Part shown: one piece after another, positions 1 through 7,776 of the stretch | How the letters are laid out: each line of letters starts with the position of its first letter | Position numbering within the stretch: position 1 is the stretch's first letter | Assembly (NCBI RefSeq): GCF_002257665.1 | Contig: NZ_MQWB01000001.1 | Coordinates: 3,359,119-3,423,118 of the forward strand | Origin: Rubricoccus marinus | GTDB lineage: Bacteria; Bacteroidota; Rhodothermia; Rhodothermales; Rubricoccaceae | DNA: 64,000 nucleotides | Direction of reading: 5' to 3' | The notes under the pieces: model-generated | Seen by the model: only the letters and a program-made list of their open reading frames with translations | What the model was told of the DNA's origin: nothing | Database searches by the model: none | Made by a program: the position numbers and the translations under genes

Positions 1-43
1 GCGCCCGGAGCGCTTTCCCCTCGCCTCTGGCGACCCTAAACCC

Positions 44-1783
44 ATGACCTTCTCCCACGACATCGTCATCGTCGGCGCCGGAGGCGCCGGACTGATGGCC
101 GCGCTCTACGCCGCCGAAGGCGGCGCCGACGTCGCCGTCGTTTCCAAGCTCCACCCGCTCCGCTCGCACACGGGCGCCGCGCAGGGCGGCATCGGCGCCG
201 CGCTGGGCAACGAGGAGGAGGACAACTGGCTCTGGCACGCCTTCGACACCACGAAGGGCTCGGACTATCTGGGCGACCAGGACGCCATCGAGCAGATGTG
301 CCAGGACGCGCCGCGCACCATCATCGAGTTGGAGCACTACGGCGTGCCGTTTAGCCGCACCAAGGCAGGCAAGATCGCGCAGCGCCGTTTTGGCGGGCAC
401 ACGCGCAACTTCGGTGAGGCCCCCGTCCGCCGCGCGTGCTACGCGGCCGACCGCACCGGCCACATGATCCTGCACACGCTCTACGAGCAGTGCGTCAAGA
501 AAAACGTCAACTTCTACGACGAGTACCAGGTGCTCGATCTCATCCGCGACGGCGACGGTCCCGTGGCAGGCTGCGTGGCCTATGAGATCCTGACCGGCGA
601 GGTCCACACCTTCCACGCCAAGATCACCTGCTTCGCGACGGGCGGCTACGGCCGCGCGTTCAAGACGACGAGCAACGCCCACGCCGGAACCGGCGACGGC
701 TTCGCGATCGCGCTCCGCGCAGGCCTCCCGCTGGAGGACATGGAGTTCATCCAGTTCCACCCCACGGGCCTCTACCGCCTCGGCATCCTCATCACCGAGG
801 GCGCCAGAGGCGAGGGCGGCATCCTCCGCAACTCGGAGGGGGAGCGGTTCATGGAGCGCTACGCGCCGACGGTCAAGGACCTCGCGCCGCGTGACATGGT
901 GAGCCAGTGCATTTACAAGGAGATCCGCGAGGGCCGCGGCGTCAACGGCCGCGACCACGTCGTGCTCGACATGACGCACGTTGGCAAAGAAGTCCTGGAG
1001 CACAAGCTGCCCGAGATCAGCACCTTTAGCCGCGTCTACCTGGGCATCGACCCCGTTAAGCAGCCCATTCCGGTGGCGCCGACGTGCCACTACGCGATGG
1101 GCGGCATCCCGACCAACGTGGACGGGCAGGTCATGGCCTCTGGCGACCGCTCCGACGTTGTGGAGGGGATGTACGCCTGCGGCGAGTGCGCGTGCGTGAG
1201 CGTCCACGGCGCCAACCGTCTGGGCACCAACTCCCTGCTCGACCTCGTCGTCTTCGGACGACGCACGGGCATGGCGATGGCGAAGGCCATCAAGGAAGGC
1301 CAGGGCCACAACGCCATGACCGATGCGCCAGAGGCCCGCACGCGCGAGATGCTCGACGGCATCCTCTCGCGCACGAACGGCGAGCGCGCGGTGTCCATCC
1401 GCACGGACCTGCAGGAGACCATGATGAAGAACGTCTCGGTCTACCGCACCGACGAGACGCTCGGCGAGGCGCTGGACGACCTCCAGACGCTCCGCGAGCG
1501 CGCCGCGACGGTCACCTGCGACGACAAGGGCAAGCGGTTCAACACCGACCTCATGGACGCCGTCGAGATCCAGTTCATGGTGGACTACGCCGAGGCCATC
1601 ACGGTCAGCGCCCGCAACCGGACCGAGAGCCGTGGCGCTCACCTCCGCGAGGACTACTCGGACCGCAACGACGACCAGTGGCTCAAGCACACCATGTTCT
1701 GGAGCGACCAGAAGGGCGGCACCGAGCTCGGCTACAAGGACGTCATCATCACCCAGTTCCAGCCCAAGGAGCGGAAGTACTAG
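44..1783 (+). CDS. sdhA: Succinate dehydrogenase flavoprotein subunit
   Basis: Catalytic subunit of complex II; it oxidises succinate to fumarate and passes electrons through covalent FAD to SdhB. The 579-residue protein has the Rossmann dinucleotide motif GAGGAG at residues 11-16, the FAD-linking histidine at H42 in [10 protein letters not shown], a HYAMGG active-site segment with H349, and the C-terminal [20 protein letters not shown] block. Its size and motifs match the E. coli/mitochondrial type rather than the longer epsilonproteobacterial fumarate-reductase type. The ATG is the first in frame and leaves only 43 bases before it, so any sdhC/sdhD would lie upstream, outside the window. 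sdhB follows after 82 bases. Confidence 0.97.
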   Translation: MTFSHDIVIVGAGGAGLMAALYAAEGGADVAVVSKLHPLRSHTGAAQGGIGAALGNEEEDNWLWHAFDTTKGSDYLGDQDAIEQMCQDAPRTIIELEHYGVPFSRTKAGKIAQRRFGGHTRNFGEAPVRRACYAADRTGHMILHTLYEQCVKKNVNFYDEYQVLDLIRDGDGPVAGCVAYEILTGEVHTFHAKITCFATGGYGRAFKTTSNAHAGTGDGFAIALRAGLPLEDMEFIQFHPTGLYRLGILITEGARGEGGILRNSEGERFMERYAPTVKDLAPRDMVSQCIYKEIREGRGVNGRDHVVLDMTHVGKEVLEHKLPEISTFSRVYLGIDPVKQPIPVAPTCHYAMGGIPTNVDGQVMASGDRSDVVEGMYACGECACVSVHGANRLGTNSLLDLVVFGRRTGMAMAKAIKEGQGHNAMTDAPEARTREMLDGILSRTNGERAVSIRTDLQETMMKNVSVYRTDETLGEALDDLQTLRERAATVTCDDKGKRFNTDLMDAVEIQFMVDYAEAITVSARNRTESRGAHLREDYSDRNDDQWLKHTMFWSDQKGGTELGYKDVIITQFQPKERKY

Positions 1784-1792
1784 CCCAGGGAA

Positions 1793-1860
1793 TGGGGACT
1801 GGCGACTGGGGACTGGCAGAACACGCCCCCCGGTCCCCAACCCCTAGTCCCTAGTCCCCC
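1793..1860. repeat. Inverted 7-bp repeat array in the sdhA-sdhB spacer
   Basis: Three 7-base units of the type TGGGGAC/TGGCGAC at 1793-1816 face about four complementary units (GGTCCCC, AACCCCT, AGTCCCT, AGTCCCC) at 1830-1860. The arms can pair into an imperfect long hairpin just before the sdhB start. It is unrelated to the dispersed octamer. It could tune the sdhA/sdhB transcript ratio or be a remnant of a repeat element. Confidence 0.8.
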
Positions 1861-1865
1861 ACACA

Positions 1866-2657
1866 ATGGAAATCAAAGCTGCTGCTCCCACCGCTGCCGA
1901 TAAGGCCGCCAAAGCTGAGCGCACCCACAAGGCGCCAGAGGCCGAGATGACGCTCACCGTCAAGGTGAAGCGCTACGACCCCGAGAAGGACGCCCGCCCC
2001 CGCTGGCAGGAGTTCCAGGTCCCTGCGGACCCGATGGACCGCGCACTGGACCTCCTCCACTACATCAAGTGGCACCTCGACGGCTCGTTGTCCTTCCGCA
2101 AGAGCTGCGCACACGGCATCTGCGGGTCCGACGCGATGAAGATCAACGGCGAGAACAAGCTCGCCTGCTCGATCCTCGTCCAGGACATGGGCCTCAAGAA
2201 CGGTGACACGATCACGTTCGAGGCGCTGCCGGCTGCGCCCATCGTGAAAGACCTCGTCATCGATCAGAGCCGATTCTTCGACAAGTACCGCGCGGTCATG
2301 CCCTGGCTCATCCACGATGGCCCGACGCCGGAGAAGGAGCGCATCCAGAGCCCGGAGCAGCACGCCGTCATCGAGGACGCGACGAAGTGCATCATGTGTG
2401 GAGCGTGCACGCACTCGTGCCCGAGCACCTGGGCCGACCCGGACTACCTCGGGCCCGCGGCCATGCTCAAGGCGTACCGCTACGTCTTCGACTCCCGCGA
2501 TACGGAGTCCGAGGAGCGCCTCAAAGTCGTCGACTCCAAGGACGGCCTGTGGAAGTGCTACACCATCTTCAACTGCGTGCAGGCATGCCCCAAGGGCATC
2601 GACATCACGCGCTGGCTCTCTGCGCTCAAGCGCAAGTCCGTCACGACGCGCTACTAG
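1866..2657 (+). CDS. sdhB: Succinate dehydrogenase iron-sulfur subunit
   Basis: Electron-transfer subunit of complex II, bound to SdhA at the membrane. The 263-residue protein carries the plant-type [2Fe-2S] ligands C81, C86, D89 and C101 (the aspartate is the same substitution as in E. coli). The bacterial ferredoxin part has C173, C176, C179, C183 and then C229, C235 and C239 for the [4Fe-4S] and [3Fe-4S] clusters. The first ~28 residues are an extra Ala/Lys-rich extension, partly encoded by the dispersed octamer (APEA). It follows sdhA on the same strand and is closed by a strong terminator at 2683. Confidence 0.97.
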   Translation: MEIKAAAPTAADKAAKAERTHKAPEAEMTLTVKVKRYDPEKDARPRWQEFQVPADPMDRALDLLHYIKWHLDGSLSFRKSCAHGICGSDAMKINGENKLACSILVQDMGLKNGDTITFEALPAAPIVKDLVIDQSRFFDKYRAVMPWLIHDGPTPEKERIQSPEQHAVIEDATKCIMCGACTHSCPSTWADPDYLGPAAMLKAYRYVFDSRDTESEERLKVVDSKDGLWKCYTIFNCVQACPKGIDITRWLSALKRKSVTTRY

Positions 2658-2682
2658 CCCCTGGCGTCTGAGACAGGTTTAG

Positions 2683-2718
2683 CGCCCCGCTCGCTTCGGT
2701 GAGCGGGGCGTTTTGTTT
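2683..2718 (+). terminator. Rho-independent terminator of sdhAB
   Basis: A perfect 10-bp stem CGCCCCGCTC/GAGCGGGGCG (2683-2692 with 2701-2710) closes a loop containing CTTCGG and is followed directly by TTTTGTTT. It starts 26 bases after the sdhB stop. Confidence 0.95.
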
Positions 2719-2719
2719 G

Positions 2720-2737
2720 CGCCAGAGGCCTCTGGCG
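2720..2737. repeat. Tail-to-tail octamer palindrome
   Basis: Perfect 18-bp palindrome CGCCAGAGGCCTCTGGCG directly behind the sdhB terminator, made of two copies of the dispersed octamer in opposite orientation. Confidence 0.9.
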
Positions 2738-2768
2738 CGGGATCGGAATACGAGCTTTTGCGCTGTGC

Positions 2769-2890
2769 CTGGCAACAATCCCGCATCGCGCCGGTTAGCA
2801 CACCAGCACCGGCCCCGCCGGTGACTCTAACAACAGGGTCCTCCCTGCTTGCCAGCCCGCCCGCGACTCCGGTTGCGGGCGGGTCTGTTT
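2769..2890 (+). ncRNA. Candidate structured RNA with its own terminator
   Basis: Nested complementary segments suggest a folded RNA. Stem CTGGCAA (2769-2775) pairs with TTGCCAG (2849-2855). Inside it GTTAG (2794-2798) pairs with CTAAC (2827-2831) around a CACCGG/CCGGTG hairpin (2807-2823), and a CAGGG/CCCTG hairpin lies at 2834-2847. A GC-rich stem (2856-2864 with 2875-2883) then runs into TCTGTTTT, like an intrinsic terminator. It could be a stand-alone small RNA or a riboswitch/attenuator for the HAD gene that starts 47 bases later. I do not recognise a known family; the 7-bp closing stem mimics a tRNA acceptor, but no T-arm motif is present. Confidence 0.4.
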
Positions 2891-2936
2891 TAGGCCTCTG
2901 GCGCCATAGGTGGCGCGTAGATCTTCGCACGCTCGA

Positions 2937-3710
2937 ATGGCGTCTGAGCAGACCTCTTCTCCGCCGCCTGTGATCCGCCTGCTCGCCTTCGACCTCGACG
3001 GCACCCTTATCCGCTCCGAAGAACTCAAGGCGCAATCCTACGCCTGGGCCGCCGAGCAGCTTCGGCCGGGCATCGACCGCGGCGAGGTGGAACGCGCCTA
3101 CGGGCACCTCGTGGGGCACTCCCGCGAGGAGATCTCGCGCTCGCTCGTCGACACGTTCTCGCTCGCGCCAGAGGCCCGCGAGCACGCCTCTGGCGCGAGC
3201 CGAGAGCCGTGGCAGACGTACGTGGGCATCCGGCTGGAGCGCTACCGTGCGATGCTGGCGGACCGTGACCTCGTGCGCGCGAACACGTGGCCGGAGGCGG
3301 CCGCGCTGTTGGAACAGGCGCGAGAGGTCGCCGAGCGCGTGGCGCTGGTCACCACCAGCGAGTGCTGGGCCGCGACGGCGGTCCTAAACGCCCTGGACTG
3401 GCACGACCACTTCGACGCCGTGGTCACCGCGGACGACGTGCCGAGCGTAAAGCCGCACCCCGCGGGGTACGACCTCGCGATGGAGAGGCTAGGCGCACGG
3501 GGCGATCGCACGCTCGCGATCGAGGACTCGCCCGCGGGACTCCGCGCCGCCCTCGCGGCCGGGATCCAGCCTCTGGCGGTGCCCACCCATTACACACGTG
3601 CCCGCGTCGCGAAGATGGTGGAGGCGGGCGAAGTGGGGGCGGCGGCTGTCGTAGCGCCAGAGGCGCTCGCGGAGACGGTACACCGGAGGGTCTCGGAGAT
3701 GGCGGGCTGA
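2937..3710 (+). CDS. HAD-superfamily hydrolase, phosphoglycolate phosphatase-like
   Basis: Predicted cytosolic phosphatase or phosphomutase of 257 residues. Motif I is FDLDGT with nucleophile D19 and D21, followed by a helical cap. Motif II is VTTSE, motif III the lysine in VKPHP, and motif IV IEDSPAG, typical of the beta-phosphoglucomutase/phosphoglycolate phosphatase subfamily. The substrate cannot be told from sequence. An upstream in-frame GTG at 2910 exists, but the ATG at 2937 gives a normal N-terminus. The gene follows a terminator-like hairpin (2856-2890), so transcription may be attenuated there. It is convergent with the TPR gene; an imperfect octamer palindrome near 3719-3736 lies between the two ends. 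Confidence 0.85.
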   Translation: MASEQTSSPPPVIRLLAFDLDGTLIRSEELKAQSYAWAAEQLRPGIDRGEVERAYGHLVGHSREEISRSLVDTFSLAPEAREHASGASREPWQTYVGIRLERYRAMLADRDLVRANTWPEAAALLEQAREVAERVALVTTSECWAATAVLNALDWHDHFDAVVTADDVPSVKPHPAGYDLAMERLGARGDRTLAIEDSPAGLRAALAAGIQPLAVPTHYTRARVAKMVEAGEVGAAAVVAPEALAETVHRRVSEMAG

Positions 3711-3734
3711 TAGCCCCGCCTCTGGCGCCAGCGG

Positions 3735-5678
3735 CTACCCCCGACCTGCGAGGGCGCGCGCCTCGGCGGAGCGCCCGGCTTTGTGCAACGCCTCAATGGT
3801 GGCCTGCCGCAGCGGCTCGTCGTGGGCGGTCGTGCGGAGGCGGGCAAGCCAGCGATCCGCGAGAGCGCCAAGCGAGCCTCTTGCGCGGTGCACCCGGATC
3901 AGGCTGGCGTAGGCGGCGGGGCCGTCCAGCGCAGCCGCCCTTTCCCAGGCCAGTGCCGCAGCGTCCCACTCGCCCACGCTCTCGTACCACCGGCCCGCTT
4001 CTGCGTGGACGACGAACGCCTCTGGCGCGAGCCGAGCCGCGCGCGCAAAGGCGTCGCGGGCCCTATCGACTTGGCCGAGCGCCGCGAGGGCGCGGCCCTG
4101 AAACGCGCCGATCCACGCGCTTTCTGGATCCGATGCCTGGAGTTCCTCTAGCACCTCAAGCGCGCGCTGCGCGTCGAGATCGACCGCAAGAGCGAGGGCG
4201 TCTTCAGCCACGCGAGAAGCGGCCCGGGCGTCCAGGCCCGGGCGTTCGAGAGCGGGCGTGGCGTCGGTCTGAAGGCCGGAGCCGGCGAGGGCCGCCTGCG
4301 CGTCCGCGCGGCCTCTGGCGACCAGGGCGAGCGCGAGTCGCGCGGCGCGGATCGCCTGCGTGGGATCACGGTTCCATTGCGCGAGGCGTAGCGCGACCCG
4401 CGGATCGTCGCCAGAGGCCAGATCGCGCGTTGGCACGCGGGCCTCGGGAAGCGGCAGCGAGAGCGCGTACGCTGCGGCAGCCTCCGGCGAGGGCGCGCGC
4501 GCGCGCCAGAGGGCAGCGACGCGGCGCACCGCGTCCAGATCGTCTACGCGGTGGGCGGCTCGAACGGCTGCGCGAGCGTCTGCTGCGTCGCCAGAGGCTC
4601 CAAAGGCGGCTTCGTAGAGGCGAGCCGCATCAGTCCAGCGGTCGAGAAGCGCGTGGGCGCGGGCGGAGCGGCGGAGCGACCAGGCGGCGTTGCCGCCCAT
4701 CGCGCGGAGCGTGTCCAGAACGGCCTCGGCCTCCACGGGCCGCGCGCTCGCCGCGAGGGCGTCGCCCAGGCGGGAGACGACGGCCGTGTCCTCTGGCGCG
4801 ATCTCCCGCCATGCCTCCAGCACGCCGACAGCTGCGGGCGCGAAGCCGACCTGCTCGTACGCCGCCGCGACGCCGTCGTACGCGGCGGGCCTGTCTGCAA
4901 AGCGCTCCAGCACGTCCCCGAAGGTCTCGGCCGCACGCTCCGTCTCGCCAGAGGCCAGATAGGCGCGCCCGGCGAGCAAAGCGGCGCTGAGGTCTTCGGG
5001 CGCGGCCTCGGCCAGGCGAGCGGCGGAAACCGAAAGCGCCGCGGCATCGCCAGAGGCCGCATCGGCCTGGGCGACGAGGCGGAGCAGGACTGGATCTTCG
5101 GGCGCGAGGCGGAGCGCGGCTTCGGCGACCTCGCGGGCCTCTGGCGCGCGGTCCAACGCGAGCAGCGCCCCAGCTTCGAGGGTCCGCGCGTTCAGCATCT
5201 CCGGCGCGATCTCGCGCGCCTCGCGCGCCCAGGCGAGTTGCTGCTGGGGATCCGACGAGCGCACCGCGGCGACGAGCCGCACCTGTGCGGCGCGCTCGCG
5301 GGCGACCTCTGGCGTCATGCCGGGCGGCGGACTCCGACGCAGGGCGTCCAGCAGCGGAATCGCGTCCTCGAAGCGTTCGAGCGTGAGAAGGGCGTCGGCG
5401 CGGAGCGCCGTCAGGAGCGCATCGCCGGGGAAGCGCTGGAGCGCGGAGCGGGCGGCTTGCTCGGCGCCAGAGGCGTCGCCGGAGCGGAGGCGCGCGGAGG
5501 ACAGCGCGACGTGCGCCGACGCCAGGCCCGGCCTCTGGCGAACGGCGGTTTCGGCGTGGCGCGCAGCCTCGGCGTAGCGCCCGGCACGGTAGGCCTCGTC
5601 CGCCCGGGCCATCGGGTCCGAGGTCTGAGCGCTCGCGCCAGAGGCGAGCGAGAGAAGGAGGAAGACGAGGAAGCGCAT
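3735..5678 (-). CDS. Exported tetratricopeptide-repeat protein
   Basis: Protein of 647 residues starting with a signal peptide (MRFLVFLLLSLASGASAQ) and then consisting almost wholly of degenerate 34-residue TPR units, starting with DEAYRAGRYAEAARHAETAV. Such solenoids are protein-binding scaffolds, here probably periplasmic. An upstream ATG at 5696 would add six residues before the signal peptide; the ATG at 5678, preceded by AGGATGG, is preferred. It is the last gene of the four-gene envelope operon, 30 bases after the FN3 gene. It is rich in octamer-derived ASG/PEA tripeptides. A scaffold role for the giant protein upstream is inference. Confidence 0.8.
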   Translation of the reverse strand: MRFLVFLLLSLASGASAQTSDPMARADEAYRAGRYAEAARHAETAVRQRPGLASAHVALSSARLRSGDASGAEQAARSALQRFPGDALLTALRADALLTLERFEDAIPLLDALRRSPPPGMTPEVARERAAQVRLVAAVRSSDPQQQLAWAREAREIAPEMLNARTLEAGALLALDRAPEAREVAEAALRLAPEDPVLLRLVAQADAASGDAAALSVSAARLAEAAPEDLSAALLAGRAYLASGETERAAETFGDVLERFADRPAAYDGVAAAYEQVGFAPAAVGVLEAWREIAPEDTAVVSRLGDALAASARPVEAEAVLDTLRAMGGNAAWSLRRSARAHALLDRWTDAARLYEAAFGASGDAADARAAVRAAHRVDDLDAVRRVAALWRARAPSPEAAAAYALSLPLPEARVPTRDLASGDDPRVALRLAQWNRDPTQAIRAARLALALVARGRADAQAALAGSGLQTDATPALERPGLDARAASRVAEDALALAVDLDAQRALEVLEELQASDPESAWIGAFQGRALAALGQVDRARDAFARAARLAPEAFVVHAEAGRWYESVGEWDAAALAWERAAALDGPAAYASLIRVHRARGSLGALADRWLARLRTTAHDEPLRQATIEALHKAGRSAEARALAGRG

Positions 5679-5708
5679 GGGACCCATCCTACGCACGCGG
5701 CGCGGCGG

Positions 5709-7721
5709 CTAGCGCCTCGCGCGGACGGCCTCGCTCGGCGCGCCCTCGTTGCCGGACGTGTCCACGGCGCGGACGCGGAACCACGGCCCAAAGTCCGTCG
5801 GCACGCGCAGCGTCGTTTGGGTCAGAGGCTCGCCCACGGCCTGGAACACGCCGGTCGGGATGCTGGAGGATTCCACGACGTAGTGCGCGAGGTCTTCGGC
5901 CGGCACGGCGGGCCAGGTGAGCACCGTCACGTCGCGGTCCAGCCGCGCGCGGAGGTTGTAGACCGGGCGCGGCGGGTCGGGGTCGGGCCGCGCGAACGCC
6001 AGAGGCTCGGAGCGCGGGCCTTCGTTCGCGAGCGTGTCCACGGCGGCGACGGCGTACGTGTACCGCACCGCGGTGAGCGCCGTCGTGTCACGGAAGCTCA
6101 GCGCCACGTCGGACACCTCCGCCAGAGGCTCTGAATCACGGTAGACGATGTAGCGGCCCACGTCGCGCGAGGCCGAGGCCTGCCAGCGGAGAACGGTCTG
6201 GCGCGAGGCGTCGTCCACGAGTGCGGCGAGGTCCGTCGGCGGAGCGGGTGGCGTGCGGTCCGGGAGTTGGAGCACCACCGCGGCAGTATCGGCCGAGAGC
6301 GAGGACGTATCGCGGGCCACGACGGCGTAGCGGTAGAAGGCGCCTTCTTCGAGCGCGCCGGTCTCGCCCGTGTCGAGCCAGGAGGCCTCTGGCGTGGGCT
6401 CCGCGTTGAGCTGCACGTCGGCCTCGCCACCGTTGTAGGGCCCGCCGTCCGCGGCCACGCGGCGGCGCAGCACGAGCGCGCCCTCGTAATCCGCGGCCTG
6501 AGGTGCGGTCCACGCGATGCGCACGCTGCCGTCCGCCAGAGGCTCGGCGCTCAGGTTCGTGACCGCGGACGGCGGCGTCGTGTCTTCCACCGTCGCGGCC
6601 ACGGCGCCGCTCTGGCGGCTCTCGTTGCCCATCTCGTCTACCACCACGACGGCGTAGAAGTACGCGCCCGGCTCGGGCCGGTCGATGTAGACGGTTTCGA
6701 GGACCGCCAGAGGCTCGGCGTTGAGCCGCTCGTACGGGCCGTTGATGCGCTCGGCACGGAGCACCCAGTAGCCCGCCGCGTCGGAGACCACGCTGACCGG
6801 CCACGTCACGTCCACCACGTCGGCCCCGTCCTCGCGCCGCGCGTTCGCGCCGATGCCGTCCAGCGGCGGCGGCGGCTCTGCCGCCAGAGGCTGGTAGCGC
6901 GCCGTCTCGGTCCGGGCCTCTTGCGCCATCGCGTCCACCGCCGCGACCGCCACCGCGGCGGTTTCCTCTGGCGAGGCAAGCGTGATGACGGTGGAGTACG
7001 CCGTCTGGTTGTCCACGCGAAGGATCGCCGGGCCCCCGTCCACCGGCACCATCTCTCCGCCGGCCTCGCGGTAGAGCCGGAAGTGCACCACGCCGTCGTC
7101 CTCTCCCCCGCTCACCAGGGGGTTCGCCGGGTACTCCCAGGCCACGGTCACGCGCCGGCCCACATGATCCAGCGCGAGGGAGTCGGGCGCCAGAGGCCTC
7201 TGGCGCCGGATGGTGACGGTGGCCTCGGCGGCTTCACCATCCGGCCGGAGGTCAGCGTCGACGCGGGTCGCGCGGTACGTCACCGTCGCGCCGTCGGGCG
7301 CGGTCTCGTCGATGACCAGGCGGCCCAAGCCACGCGCTACGTCGGGCGAGAGAAATGCCGCGAGGCGGTTGGAGACGGGCCCGGTGCGGACGCGGAAAAA
7401 CGCCTCGGCGGGCGTCTCGTCGTCCTGAACGAGTGCTTCCAGCGCTTCTACGCCGGCCACGCGCACGAACGCGCTTGGCGAGACCGGCGCCGCCAGAGGC
7501 TCGGCGGTGAGCGTGTCGAGGATCCCGCCGCTCTCACGCGTGACCACCACGCCGCCATCGGGGCGGAGCGGCAGCGTGTGGTAGACGTGCGTCCGGCCCG
7601 CCTCGTCGGTCAGCACGCGGAGGCCTGCGCTGGCGAGGCCGCCCGAGGCGGATTGCGCCGAAGCCTCTGGCGCGAGAAGCACGAGGGCGAAGGCCAGAGA
7701 CAGGAAACGGGAGAGCGTCAT
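5709..7721 (-). CDS. Secreted fibronectin type III repeat protein
   Basis: Protein of 670 residues with a signal peptide (LSLAFALVLLAPEASAQ) and about five FN3-like beta-sandwich repeats. Each repeat has the pattern PP-x-A-x(T/N)L near its start, W in the B/C strand (for example RIAWTAPQAADYEGALVLRR) and a closing Y-x-Y/F-x-V-x-A-x-D. No enzyme domain, membrane anchor or T9SS sorting domain is seen. The gene lies 55 bases after the 4150-aa gene and 30 bases before the TPR gene, so it is probably co-transcribed. It is likely a surface or periplasmic adhesion or assembly partner of the giant protein, whose own C-terminal part also has FN3-like modules. Confidence 0.8.
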   Translation of the reverse strand: MTLSRFLSLAFALVLLAPEASAQSASGGLASAGLRVLTDEAGRTHVYHTLPLRPDGGVVVTRESGGILDTLTAEPLAAPVSPSAFVRVAGVEALEALVQDDETPAEAFFRVRTGPVSNRLAAFLSPDVARGLGRLVIDETAPDGATVTYRATRVDADLRPDGEAAEATVTIRRQRPLAPDSLALDHVGRRVTVAWEYPANPLVSGGEDDGVVHFRLYREAGGEMVPVDGGPAILRVDNQTAYSTVITLASPEETAAVAVAAVDAMAQEARTETARYQPLAAEPPPPLDGIGANARREDGADVVDVTWPVSVVSDAAGYWVLRAERINGPYERLNAEPLAVLETVYIDRPEPGAYFYAVVVVDEMGNESRQSGAVAATVEDTTPPSAVTNLSAEPLADGSVRIAWTAPQAADYEGALVLRRRVAADGGPYNGGEADVQLNAEPTPEASWLDTGETGALEEGAFYRYAVVARDTSSLSADTAAVVLQLPDRTPPAPPTDLAALVDDASRQTVLRWQASASRDVGRYIVYRDSEPLAEVSDVALSFRDTTALTAVRYTYAVAAVDTLANEGPRSEPLAFARPDPDPPRPVYNLRARLDRDVTVLTWPAVPAEDLAHYVVESSSIPTGVFQAVGEPLTQTTLRVPTDFGPWFRVRAVDTSGNEGAPSEAVRARR

Positions 7722-7776
7722 CGGGTGGGAGTGGATCGGTCGTCATTCTATACACCGAGAAAGCCGGCGCGGCGCG

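Noticed and set aside
2769-2855. tRNA-like element with a 7-bp acceptor-like stem and 87-base span
   Set aside because: No T-arm GTTCRA motif and no plausible anticodon arm; kept only as an unclassified structured RNA.
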